In this document: positions 41,315-51,739 of the stretch, piece after piece | Numbering within the stretch: the stretch's first letter is position 1 | How the letters are laid out: each line of letters begins with the position of its first letter | Source: Tupaia tana | Lineage: Eukaryota; Chordata; Mammalia; Scandentia; Tupaiidae | Assembly (NCBI GenBank): GCA_026018925.1 | Contig: JAKSZU010000009.1 | Coordinates: 33,154,583-33,218,582 of the forward strand | Length of the DNA: 64,000 bases | Reading direction: 5' to 3' | Notes under the pieces: generated by a model | What the model was told of the DNA's origin: nothing | The model's database searches: none | Seen by the model: the letters and a program-made list of their open reading frames with translations, nothing else | Translations under genes and position numbers: made by a program

Positions 41315-42375
41315 GGGGCTAGCAGGTGGTGTAATGGTTATGTCTCCAGACTCCCACGTAGTCAACCACAGTTCGAGTACTGGACCTGGTGACTTGAAAA
41401 TCACACCAGGCACATGTATGTACATGCCCAAAATCCCAGGAGGAGGAGGGATTGCAGTGTGTCCATCTCCCCTAGGGGGCAATTTCTCACTTTCCCTCTC
41501 ACTGTCTCTCTCTGTCTCTCTCCAGTAAGTGCACACGCCCTATGGCATAAACCTTAATAAAAAAAAAAAAAAGAAAAAAAGAAAAAGAAAAAGAACTCTG
41601 AGGCTTAGTCCCAGGTTTACAGTGACAGCTAGCCAGACATTAACAAACCACATCAGTTTTGGGCACTTCCGTTGTCTTCGTTTGAAATGAGGAAATTGGA
41701 CTTGATCTCTAAGCTTAAAATCATGAGCCTATAATGCCACAGTGGCAAATTTCTAAGTGTACGTTTAATATGGTATTTAATAGAAAAAGTGTGTCCACAG
41801 GCCAGCTTTGTGGTCTGGTGGTAAAGATCCCACATGGTTGACCATGCGGTTCAATTCCCAGCCCCTGCAGCTTGAAAAACACTCTGGGGGTAGGGGCGAG
41901 CAGGTGGCATAGTGGTTAAGGGCACTGGACTCCCACATGGCTGACCACAGTTTGAGTCCCAGACCTGGTGGCTTGCTTTCTCACTTTCCCTCTCTCTCTC
42001 TCTCTCTCTCTGTTTCTCTCTCGTCGAATTAAAATAAATAAATGAAGTTAAATAAAATAATTCTATCTCAAAAAAAAAAAAAAAAAACTATTAGGGACCA
42101 GCCATTGGCATAATGGCTGTGTTGTTGGATTCCCATGTAGTTGACCATGGTTCAAGCCTCGGACCCGGTAGCTTAAACTCATGCCGGGTGCATGTGCATG
42201 TGTGCCCAAGATCCCGAGAGGAGAATGGAGGAGAAGGGATTGCGGTGTGGCCATCCTCCCTGGGGGTGATTTCTCGCTTTCTGTCTCTCTGTCTCTCTCT
42301 TTCTGGTGAGTGCACGCACCCTATAGCAAAACCCTCTCCAATAATAATAATAATGATAATAATAATAATTCTAAA

Positions 42376-42443
<68 letters not shown>

Positions 42444-42795
42444 AAAAACACTCTGGGCAGGCCTGGCAGGTGGTGTGGTGGCTGATGTGCTGGATTCCCA
42501 CATAGCCGACCATGGTTCAAGTTCCAGACCTGGTGGTTTGCTTCTCACTTTCTCTCTCTGTCTCTCTGGTCAAATCAAAATAAATAAATGAATAAATAAA
42601 ATTACATAATTTTTTTTTAATGAAAGCAAAAGAAAAACACTCTGGGCATGTGTGCATGCATGCCCAAAATCATGAAAAGAAGAAGAAATTTGGGAGAAGG
42701 GATTGCAGCATGACCGTACCCTTTTACGGGGGGTACTTTCTCCCTACTTTCTTCTGGCGCAGGCACATGCCCTCTGGCAAACCAAAAAAGAAAAA
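41315..42795 (+). mobile_element. Nested SINEs around one target
   Basis: 41315-41570 (long). An older-form copy starts at 41798 and is interrupted at 'gaaaaacactctggg' by 41892-42075 (short), 42094-42450 (long, tail grown to (GAAA)n at 42376-42444) and 42458-42615 (short). It resumes at 42633 with the same aaaaacactctggg and ends near 42790. Confidence 0.85.
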
Positions 42796-43440
42796 GTGTT
42801 TCCACAGTTGCTCTCTGAAGGGAGAAGGGCATGAGAACGGAAAGCAAATGAGCTACAAAAAATCAACTATTAGTTTCATCAGAAAGCCGCTGATCCAGAT
42901 TGAAGGTCGGCTGCCTCCAACTCCTACTTGTTCATTCCAGAAACATCCTTTGCAGACCATGAGGCAGACACACAGTGCTGGGTGCTGGGTGCTGGGCGGC
43001 AGGAGGGAGCCACACAGGCAGGCCCGCATCTTCACGGGCTCACAGTGTATGGGAAGGCAGTCATAGTCCCGGGCACTGAGGTATGGCGAGGAGCTTAGTG
43101 CATGGGAGCCTGTCCTTGTCCTGTACATGGCAGGGGCTGAGGAAGAGCAAGTCCCGCTCCTGAAGGAGCCTGAAGGGGAGTTGGGTTTGGGGGAGGGGGC
43201 TGCGGGGTGACGTGAGCAGTGTTCATTTCCTACTCAGAGGAACAGGCTGGGGAAAGGCCCAGCGAAGAGAAAGCTGGGAGCCTTTAGGGAACTGAAAGTC
43301 TCTGTGTGTAAAAGGGGAGGCATTTGGGGGCTGGGGGACAAATGCCAAGAGGAAGTACTGATGAGGGATGAGGCTGGAGAGTTAAGTAGAGGGCAGATCA
43401 CTAGGAGCCTCTAAGGCTTGAGAAGGACCTTGAATTCAAT
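42796..43440. other. GC-rich old repeat or unique DNA
   Basis: Contains ttcattccagaaacatcctt, a three-fold gctgggt motif (about 42978-42998) and ctgaaggagcctgaagggg. It fits an eroded copy of the ancient repeat also seen near 17605. No intact gene. Confidence 0.4.
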
Positions 43441-43494
43441 CTTTTTTTAAAAAAAATGATTTAATTTGATTTATTATTATTTTTTAAAATAATT

Positions 43495-44290
43495 TTTGAG
43501 AGGTTTTTGCTATAGGGCACATGCGCTTGCCAGAGAGACAGAAAGTGAGAAATCACCCCCCAGGGGGGATGGCCACACCGCAATCCCTTCTCCTCCATTC
43601 TCCTCTTGGGATCTTGGGCACGCATGCACACATGCCCAGCGTGTGTTGCCCACGTGATGCTATTAAGAGGTGAGGTCTTGGGACCAGCAGTTAGCATAAT
43701 GGCTATGTTGCTGGACTCCCACGTAGCCGACTGTGGTTCGCGTCCCTGACCCGGTGGCTTAAACTCACTCCGGGTGCGTGTGCGTGCGTGCCCAAGATCC
43801 TGAGAGGAGAATGGAGGAGAAGGGATTGCGGTGTGGCCATCCCCCCTGGGGGGTGATTTCTCGCTTTCTGTCTCTCTCTGTTTTTCTGGCGAGCGCACGC
43901 GCCCTATAGCAAAAACCTCTCCAAAAAAAAATTAAATAAATAAAAATAAAAAATAAGAATTATTTTATTGGATTTTATTTAATTAATTAATTTTATTTTA
44001 ATTTGACCAGAGAAAGACAGTGAGAGAGCAGGAAAGTAAGGAAGCAAGCCACCAGGTCCAGGCCTTGAACTATGGTTGGCCACGTGGGAGTCCAGCCGTT
44101 AAGCACCACTCCACCTGCAAGCCCCCTTATTACTATTATTTTCAAATATACTCTAGGGCAAAAGTACTCATGAGAGAGAGAGAGAAAGAGAGGGAAAGTG
44201 AGAAAGTAAGCAGCCAGGTCTGGGACTTGAACCGTCGTTAGCCATGTGGGAGCCCAAGGCCTTAACCACCATGCCACCTGTTAGCCCCCT
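43495..44290. mobile_element. SINE cluster
   Basis: 43495-43655 (- long, truncated), 43680-43945 (+ long), 43962-44126 and 44127-44290 (- short). Flanked by cttgaattcaatctt (43430) and cttgaattctatctt (44289). Confidence 0.85.
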
Positions 44291-44329
44291 TGAATTCTAT
44301 CTTGAGGCTAAGAAAAAGACTAAAGAGTT

Positions 44330-44645
44330 AGATATTGGAGCGTGGCCTCTCAGGTTCGGATTTAAGAAATGGAAGCAGCCATGGTAGCACAGGTGATCAT
44401 GTACGATCTGCAGTGCTGGCAGTTACAAGGCCAACCATGGGTTCAGATCCTGGGTCTACCCAAAACACACCCTGAGTCTCAGTTTCTTTGAGTATAAAAC
44501 AGTGAAATTGAGAGTACCTATGTTATAAGTTTGGTCTGGCAATTAAAGGAGATGATGCATGAAATGTGCTTATATGGTGCCTGGCACAGAGGAACATGGC
44601 ATAAGTGGTAGCTGTTATTACTGTAATGGGGACAGAGTAAGTTCA
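44330..44645 (+). repeat. MIR element
   Basis: gagtctcagtttctttgagt, gcaattaaaggagatgatgc and gcctggcacagagg are the MIR core and tail in order. Confidence 0.8.
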
Positions 44646-44787
44646 CATGTAGGTGAGTGCATAGGTTTGGTTGCAGGAAGTTGAACACATTTATTTTGCA
44701 TGGTTTCTATCTTTCTGATGGGATAGAAGAATTTATCTGCTGGGGGATTACTCGCTAATGGCTTTAGGGGTAGAGAAGCCACTCATG

Positions 44788-44961
44788 GGGCCAACAGGGT
44801 GTAGTAGTTAAGGTGTTGGACTCCCACATGGTCAACCACGGTTGGAGTCCTGGGCCTGGCAGCTTGAAAATCATGCCTGGTGCATGTGCGTGTGTGTCTA
44901 AAATCCTAGGAAGAGAATGGAAAAGGGATTGTGGCATAGCCATCCCTCCCGGGGATGGGGG

Positions 44962-45016
<55 letters not shown>

Positions 45017-45051
45017 GCACACATGCCCTGTGGCAAAAACCTTTAAAAAAA

Positions 45052-45111
<60 letters not shown>

Positions 45112-45115
45112 AAAG
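44788..45115 (+). mobile_element. SINE (long form) with (CT)n and (GAAA)n expansions
   Basis: The internal pyrimidine region has grown into (TC)n at 44966-45012 and the tail into (GAAA)n at 45054-45112. Flanks are aagccactcat on both sides. Confidence 0.92.
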
Positions 45116-45286
45116 CCACTCATTAGGAATTGACTAGGAGAGAAGATAGTCACTATCAACACAGGGTCAACAAAGTGCCAGTCACTTAAATCACCCAGAT
45201 TTACCTCTAAATTAAAAGCAGAAACAGCAGAATGACTCCTAATTTTGTAGAAGTACTAAAACTTGTTCATTTAATCATCTTCTGGT

Positions 45287-45365
45287 CTATTGGGTTGTCG
45301 GAAAAGTCATGACACATTTTCTGTATTTTTCTATGCAAAAATGCATTATGACTTTCCTGATGACC
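45287..45365. mobile_element. Mariner-like miniature element (copy B)
   Basis: Starts tattgggttgtcggaaaagt and ends atgactttcctgatgacc. The last bases of the right terminus are cut off by a SINE. Confidence 0.75.
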
Positions 45366-45369
45366 TTTT

Positions 45370-46365
45370 CTTTTTTTTTTTTTTTTGCTATACGGTGTGT
45401 GCACTCGCTGGAGAGACAGAGAGAGACAGAGAGACAGAAAGCAAGAAATGACCCCCCAGGGGAGATGGCCATGCCACAATCCCTTCTCCTCCATTCTCCT
45501 TTTGGGATCTTGGGCATGCACACACCTGGCATGAATTTTAAGCTGCCAGGTCTGGGACTCAAACCATGGTGGACTACTTGGGAGCCCAGCAACATAGCCA
45601 TTACACCATCTGCTGGTCCTGAATAGTTGTTTTTTTTTTTTCTTTTTTAAGCAGACTTTATTGTTCAGTTTTGCTATAAGATGTACACACTTGCCAGAGA
45701 GAGTCAGAGAGAGAGAGAAAACGTGAGAAATCACCCCCCCCCCCCCCGAGGGGATGGCCATGCCTCAATCCCTTTTCCTCCACTCTCCTCTCAGGATTTT
45801 GGGCACACATACACATGCACCCAGAGCATTTTTAAGCCACTAGGTCCAAGACTTGACCCACACAGTTGGTCATGTGAGATCCAACTGCCTTAACGTCCAT
45901 TCCACCTGCTGGCCCCTATTTTTATTTTATTGCCAGAGGGTCTATGCTCTCACCAGAGAGGGAGAGAAACCACCCTCCAGTGGGGTAGAGTCACACACAA
46001 TCTTTTTCCCTCCATTTCTCCATCCCAAGATTTGGGGCACACACGCACGTGCATGTATGGACCAGAGTTCAAACCATAATTGGCCACGTGAGATCTGGCT
46101 CCCAGTACACAGTGCTTCACCACTGTTCTAGACAGCCAGCCCAATAGACGTTATTTTTTAGAACAGTTTCACATTTACAAGAAATTTTTTCTAAAGAATT
46201 ACTTTATTTAACTTCATTTATTTACTTACTTATTTTTAAAATTTGACCAGAGAGGGACAGAGAGAGAAAGAGAGAGAGCAAGCTGCCATATCCAGGACTC
46301 GAACTGTGGTCGGCCACGTGTGAGTCCAGCGCCGCTAACCATCACACCACCTGTTAGGCCCCAGA
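45370..46365 (-). mobile_element. Reverse SINE cluster
   Basis: 45370-45620 (long), 45655-45917 (long, with a 14-C run), 45918-46143 (older subfamily), 46185-46365 (short). Confidence 0.82.
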
Positions 46366-46529
46366 TTTTCTTAGTTTTTACCTAATTTCTCCTTTCTCTT
46401 CTAAGATCCCATCTTGAATACCACACCGCATTCAGTCGTCATGTCTTCCTATACCCCTTTTTGCTGTGATAGTTTCCCAGACTTCCCTGGTTTTCTATGA
46501 CCGTTTTGAGGAGTACTGGTTAAGAATTT

Positions 46530-46800
46530 TGGGCCAGTAGTTAATGTAATGGCTATGTCACTGGACCTCTATGTAGTCAACCGCAGTTTAAGTCCCAGAC
46601 CTGGTGGCTTAAACTCACACTGGGTGCATGTGTGTGCATGCCCAAGATCCCAAGAGGAGAATGGAGGAGAAGGGATTGTGGCGTGTCCATCCCCCCCCCC
46701 GGGGGGGTGGTGATTTCTCGCTTTCTGTCTCTCTGTCTCTCTCTGTCTGTCTGGCGAGTGCACGCACCCTATAGCAACAACCTCTCGAAAAAAAAATAAT
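46530..46800 (+). mobile_element. SINE (long form)
   Basis: Complete, with a C/G homopolymer palindrome expansion in place of the usual cccccctgggggg. Confidence 0.85.
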
Positions 46801-46866
46801 AAGTCAGTGTGTGCAGTACTCAACGAGTGGGGAGTTATGCTTCTTCCCCCCTTTGAGGGAGAAGTA

Positions 46867-46922
46867 TTGGGTCTTTGGAAAAGTCATGATGTATTCTTGC
46901 ATGGAAAACACAGATGACCCAA
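46867..46922. mobile_element. Mariner-like miniature element (copy C, smallest complete copy)
   Basis: 56 bases between TA dinucleotides. Left end ttgggtctttggaaaagtca, right end cagatgacccaa. Terminal inverted repeats and the TA target indicate the Tc1/mariner group. It has no coding capacity. Confidence 0.8.
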
Positions 46923-47104
46923 TAGCTACATAAATTATTTGGAAATTTCTGCATGAGAGATTTGTCTCTTCTTCCTCATTTATTTTGTATTCGAATCACT
47001 TCTTTATGTCAATATGGACTTCTGGATACTTATTTTTACACTTGTGTTATAATCCAATACTGTTCCAGACCTAGAATCAGCCATTTCTCTAAGGAACCAA
47101 GGAA

Positions 47105-47650
47105 CCTTGGTGGCTTAAACTCACGCCGGGCTTGTGTGCGTGCGTACCCAAGATCCTAAGAGGAGAATGGAGGAGAAGAGACTGCAACGCGGCCATCCCC
47201 CCCCCCCCCCCGGGGGGGGTGATTTCTTGCTGTCTGTCTGTCTCTCTCTCTGTCTTTTTGGTGAGTGCACACGCCCTGTAGCAAAAACCTCTCCAAAAAA
47301 AGAAAAAGCAGCAGCTTCTGTTATCTTTCTCAAGACAGTCTCAAATTTATTTTATTAACTTTTTGGAAGGAGTTCATTTTACCATTTTTTTTTTTTGAGA
47401 GGTTTTTGCTATAGGGCACTTGCACTCGCCAGACAGACAGAGAGAGACATAGAGACAGAAAGCGAGAAATCACCCCCCAGGGGTGATGGCCACACCGCAA
47501 TCCCTTCTCCTCCATTCTCCTCTTGGGATCTTGGGCACACACGCACACACGACTGGTGTGAGTTTTAAGCCACCGGGCCCGGGACGCAAACCGCAGTCCA
47601 CTACGTGGGAGTCCAGCGACATAGCCATTATGCTAACTGCTGGTTCCCCA
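47105..47650. mobile_element. Two SINEs
   Basis: 47105-47305 (+ long, 5' truncated at ccttggtggctt) and 47388-47650 (- long, flanked by attttaccatttttt). Confidence 0.85.
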
Positions 47651-48407
47651 TTTTACCATTTTTTAAAATGAATTTTAATACCGATTAAAGTAGCAATCTC
47701 ATTCTTTCTTGATATGAGATCCAGATTTTCTAATTTAGCACACAAAAAGACTGATTTGGAAAATCGAAGCTCCTGCCTGTGAAAATGCTAACCAGGATCA
47801 CCTTTTGTAAGTTCTTTCCATTTATCTAAATACCTGCAGGTCAAGGTGCCAAAGATGTCATACATCAAGCTAGCTGTGGTGCCCAAAGGGGTTGTCCTCT
47901 TTGCTCCTTTCAAACTGTAGATGTCTTATTTCCCATATTATCCTTTTTTTCCCCCATTTATCCATTTTTAAAGGCAAAACCGGTCTGTGGAAATCTAAGA
48001 ATTTTAATGCGGTGGACCAGCGTGTAGATTTTTTTTGAGCACCTCTCCACTAAATGTCACTCTTGTGTGGAGATCACTTATCTTAAGTATCTCAGTTCCC
48101 TTCAAGAATTTAACACCCTTAAAGGAGGCCCCAAAAGCTTGAGTCATCAGCTATTATTTTGCATTTACTAGATAGGCCTTTTATCAATTGTTGTTGTGGG
48201 GATTCCCTAGAGGGCCCCTACTCCTCCTAGAAGGAGGAAATCTTCCCCCTTCAGGCACTCCCTGTATGGCTCCCATTAGCCTGGGGTGCCTACCCACTGG
48301 AGCTGAGAGGCTCATCTCTCATCTGCCTATGAGTAAGACAGTTCTGTATCTCCAGTGCAAATGCACAGCAGCCAATGGAAGCAGTTTTATTAAGAAGGCA
48401 AAGGAGG
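47651..48407. other. Unique intergenic DNA
   Basis: No gene, RNA or known repeat recognised over about 750 bases. Confidence 0.4.
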
Positions 48408-48680
48408 TAGGGACCAGCAGTTAGAGTAAAGGCTATGTCGCTGAACTCCCATGAAGCCGCTGCGGTTTGAGTCCCAGACCCAATGGCTTAAACTCACACT
48501 GGGCACGTGTACGTGTGTGCCCAAGATCCTGAGAGGAGAATGGAGGAGAAGGGATGTGGTGTGGTCATCCCCCCTGGGGGGTGATTTCTCGCTTTCTGTC
48601 TCTCGGTCTCTCTCTGTCTGGCGAGCGCACGCACCCTATAGCAAAAACCTCTCCAAAAAAATTTTTAAAAAAAGGAGGCA
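48408..48680 (+). mobile_element. SINE (long form)
   Basis: Flanked by ggcaaaggaggta (48399) and ggcaaaggaggta (48678). Confidence 0.92.
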
Positions 48681-48780
48681 AAGGAGGTAGACCCTTTAGA
48701 ATGCACCTTTTTTTTTTCTTTTCTTTCTTTTTTATTTCTTTTTAAAATAATCAATGAACTCTCATACATTAGCTTTTCCT

Positions 48781-49045
48781 AACTTTACTACCCCTCGCTT
48801 GGAGGGGAGCAAACCGGGTTACCCAGAATCAAACAAACAATAAACAGCTTAGAAATAAACCAGACCAACTACCAAATTTTGGGGAGGTCCAGGGCCAAAG
48901 AACTTACGGAGTCTCCCCCAAAGGGAGGGTCAGAGCCGGGGGATACACAAAGGGCCCACTGCTGGTACCAGGCACCGGGTTCGAAGTGACCCCTCGGAAG
49001 ATCTCCAGTTCATCTCTGGTCCCTTCGTGGTCACCATCTAGTTGA
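48781..49045. other. Unassigned GC-rich block, possibly retroviral non-coding remnant
   Basis: Read on the minus strand: agacatgaact-like start, cccggtgcctggtaccagca, gggggagactccgtaagttc, then ggtttatttctaagctgttt. The style resembles endogenous-retrovirus leader or LTR sequence, but there is no primer-binding site, no TG/CA ends and no duplication. Single copy here. Confidence 0.25.
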
Positions 49046-49074
49046 TGGAAATAACCAACTCTGTTCATTATTGT

Positions 49075-49322
49075 GGGTTTTTTTTTTAATTATATATGTA
49101 TCAATTTTATTGATTTTAATTTGACCAGAGAGGGACAAGGGACAGAAAGAGAGAGAAAAAGAGAGAGAGACAGAAAATGAGAAAGTAAGCCACCAGGTCT
49201 GGGACTCAAACTGTGGCTGGCCACGTGGGAATCTAGTGCTTTTAACCACTATTCCACCTGCTGGCCCCCATGACATGTTTTTCTATGCAAAAGTCTATCA
49301 TGACTTTTCCAACGACCCAATA
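49075..49322. mobile_element. Reverse short SINE plus right half of a mariner-like element (copy D)
   Basis: SINE 49080-49267. Then catgacatgtttttctatgc followed by ttttccaacgacccaa and TA at 49321-49322. The left half of the element is missing. Confidence 0.7.
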
Positions 49323-49379
49323 GTCTCACCACAAAAGCCTGTTGAGCCCCTTGTGAGGCTTTCAAACAGCCATCATCTA

Positions 49380-49995
49380 TTCCCTGCACCTTGTGCAGCG
49401 TGCTAGATGTTGCACATACCTTATCTTGAATCCTCAGAACAACCCTGCAAGGAAGAACGAAATGTTTCTGTTTTACAGATGAGGAAACTGCAACTCAGAG
49501 AGGTAAGCAGTTTGCTCAAGGACACTAGTCAGGAGTCAGAATTTTTCTTAAAGACTTATTTATTTATTCAATTCCATTTGTTATTATTTGTTGGAGAGGT
49601 TTTTGCTATAGGGCGTGTGCGCTCGCCAGAAAAACAGAGAGAGACAGAGAGACAGAAAGCAAGAATTCACCCCGGGGGGTATGGCCACACCACAATCCCT
49701 TCTCCTCTATTCTCCTCTCGGGATCTTGGGTACGCACACACATGTGCCTGGCGTGAGTTTAAGCCACCGGGTCTGGACTCGAACTGCGGTCGACTACATG
49801 GGAGTTCAGAGACATAGCCATTATGCCAATTGCTGGTCCCATTATTATTATTTTTGATTTGAACAGAGAGAGAGGGAAAGCAAGAGAGCAAGTCGCCAGG
49901 CCCAGGACTCGAACTGTGGTTGACCATGTGGGAATCCAGAGCCTTCAATCACCATGCCACCTGCTGGCCCCATGAGTCAGGATTTGAATCCACCT
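49380..49995 (+). repeat. MIR/L2-like element split by two SINEs
   Basis: tacagatgaggaaactgcaa and caaggacactagtcaggagt are classic old-SINE core sequence, resuming at 49974 with gagtcaggatttgaatccac. Insertions: 49590-49840 (- long) and 49842-49972 (- short). gagtcagaattt/gagtcaggattt marks the duplicated target. Confidence 0.75.
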
Positions 49996-50149
49996 CACCC
50001 AGTGGTTTTGAGTTTTGCTGTGTACTTTGCTGGAGGACCACTCTGTTGGACTGTCTTGTCTGTCTAGAATAGAGTAGGGGTTGGGGAGGGGAAATCTACT
50101 CTCAGCCTCAGCCTGGGAAGTTCCATGTTTGTCAAGTTTTTTTTTTTTT

Positions 50150-50995
50150 TTTAATAGAGATTTTTGCTATAGGGCATGTGTACTCGCCAGAGAGACAGAA
50201 AGAGTCAGAGAACGTGAGAACACTCCACTCCCCAGGTGCTTTGCCGGGAGCAGCTCGGCATGAACACATTTCTCTGAGTGGGGCAGGCTGCGGATTAGAA
50301 ATAGATGCAATAACAAACACACAAAGACACACAAGTATAGAAAAGCGAGGATGGGGTGGGCACAGCTTCTCTGATGGAGAAGTTGCGACCAGAACCAACC
50401 TCAGGTTTATTCTTTTTAAGGATAGAAAATAGGGGAACGGGAAAATGGGATGCAAAGGGAATGAGGGAGAAGGAAGTGGAATGCAAAGAGAATAGGGGAG
50501 GAGAAATCAGAATGCAAAGCCAGTTGGTTTTGGATATAAATCGTCTGAAGATGTGAAAATGGCTGGCGCCATATAATTTCTCTGATTTTTTTTTTTGGGG
50601 GGGGCAATCTAATAAACGCATGTGACTTCCTTTAGCCTGATACTGGGCAGTATCGGGGTATTGGGTATCCACAACAACAGGAAGACAACCATTGACAGCA
50701 GGCAGCTGCTCTTGTATGTAGACGCTTCTCAATAGCCCTGCTAGAGTAGCTTATGGAGCGTGTTTCTGCATGTGTCTACAGGCCACATGTTTTCATCACA
50801 TGTTTTCAGATTGGCTGCTCTCCACACCCAGTGGAGATGGCCATGCGACAATCCGTTCTCCATTGTCCTCCTAGGGTTTTGGCATGTATACACACATGCC
50901 CAGTGTGAGTTTCAAGCCTTTGGGTCTGGGACTTGAACCATGGTTAGTCAAATGGGAATCCAGCACCTTAACCACTATGCTACCTGCTGGCCCCC
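50150..50995 (-). mobile_element. SINE (long form) split by a solo LTR
   Basis: The 3' part is 50150-50236 and the 5' part 50827-50995. Joining them restores the normal SINE order (gagaacactccact, then ccccagg, then gtggagatggccatg). Confidence 0.92.
50237..50826 (-). mobile_element. Solo LTR, class II (ERVK/betaretrovirus-like)
   Basis: 590 bases with TG (50237-38) and CA (50825-26) ends and a 6-base flanking duplication cccagg (50231-36)/cccagt (50827-32), the size typical of class II elements. On the minus strand it opens tgtggagagcagccaatctg. It has AATAAA at 50411-50406, then a GT-rich region ctttgtgtgtttgttattgc, and closes ccgagctgctcccggcaaagca. The ends form short imperfect inverted repeats (gagcagc/gctgctc). 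No internal viral genes remain, as expected after LTR-LTR recombination. It entered an existing SINE and so is younger than that copy. Confidence 0.85.
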
Positions 50996-51021
50996 CACAC
51001 ATGTCAACTTTACATATGGGG

Positions 51022-51715
51022 TGTCAAAAAAAAATAACCAACTGTAAAATTAATAATTAATAATTAATGCGGTTTATTTCCAAGCCAAATGTGAGTGACC
51101 TAGGCCCGAAGAAGAGACATACATGCCTTTCTCAGGGTGATCATGTACAGAGGTTCCTTTTATTTGTTTTTGAGATTGACAGACAACATTTAGTGAAGAG
51201 ATTTTCCATTGGTCTGGCCCAAAAAAGGTGGGACATGTAGAAGGGGGGGGCGCTTGTAGGTTATAGGTGGGTTCCACAATTCTTAGGTTGGTGATTGGAA
51301 GGGAAGATCTGTGTCTTAGTTAAATAAAGGCTTAATCTACATCTCAAGGAAAAGGGAAGTTCTGTGTCTTGGGAAGAGATAAGCACAAGAATATACTGTA
51401 ATCGGTTGAAATATACATCTCAAAGATACTATGCCAGGGACAGGAGGTAGGAAGAAGTCTGTTAGTAGAAAATAAATGGTCTGTTAATGTTTGTGGGCAT
51501 GACTTCCCCAGTCCCTTTTGAAAAGATTTTGGAAAATAGGAAAAGTAGTCAGACTTCTGTCCACGGGGGCTTCTGGGTAAGCTTCATTAGAGCAAAGGCT
51601 TTGGAGGAAAAGTCTGAAAGGCACTGCCTTCACCGTGCCTTTGAACTTCTCAGGTTGGAGCATGACTTCTGGAGCATGGCTCTATAAATGCTTAGCTTGT
51701 GTGAGGCGACTGTCC
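51022..51715 (-). mobile_element. Probable LTR of an endogenous retrovirus (class I-like)
   Basis: On the minus strand the 3' part reads ...aaataaaaggaacctctgt..., then cacatttggcttggaaataa, then tttacagttggtta, ending tttttttgaca at 51022. Poly(A)-signal, GT-rich and CA-end order is typical of R-U5. The 5' end (near 51715) is not resolved and no duplication was found. There are no coding remnants. Confidence 0.45.
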
Positions 51716-51739
51716 CATTTTATCCCCTGGCATGTCCAT

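Noticed and set aside
42376..42444. Regular GAAA units as a possible CRISPR-like array
   Set aside because: A simple tetranucleotide microsatellite with no spacers, in a mammalian genome.
36508..49322. The ttgggt...acccaa elements as human MADE1/Hsmar copies
   Set aside because: The termini read ggaaaagtcatga after ttgggt, unlike MADE1 (aaaagtaattgcgg); only the general mariner architecture is shared.
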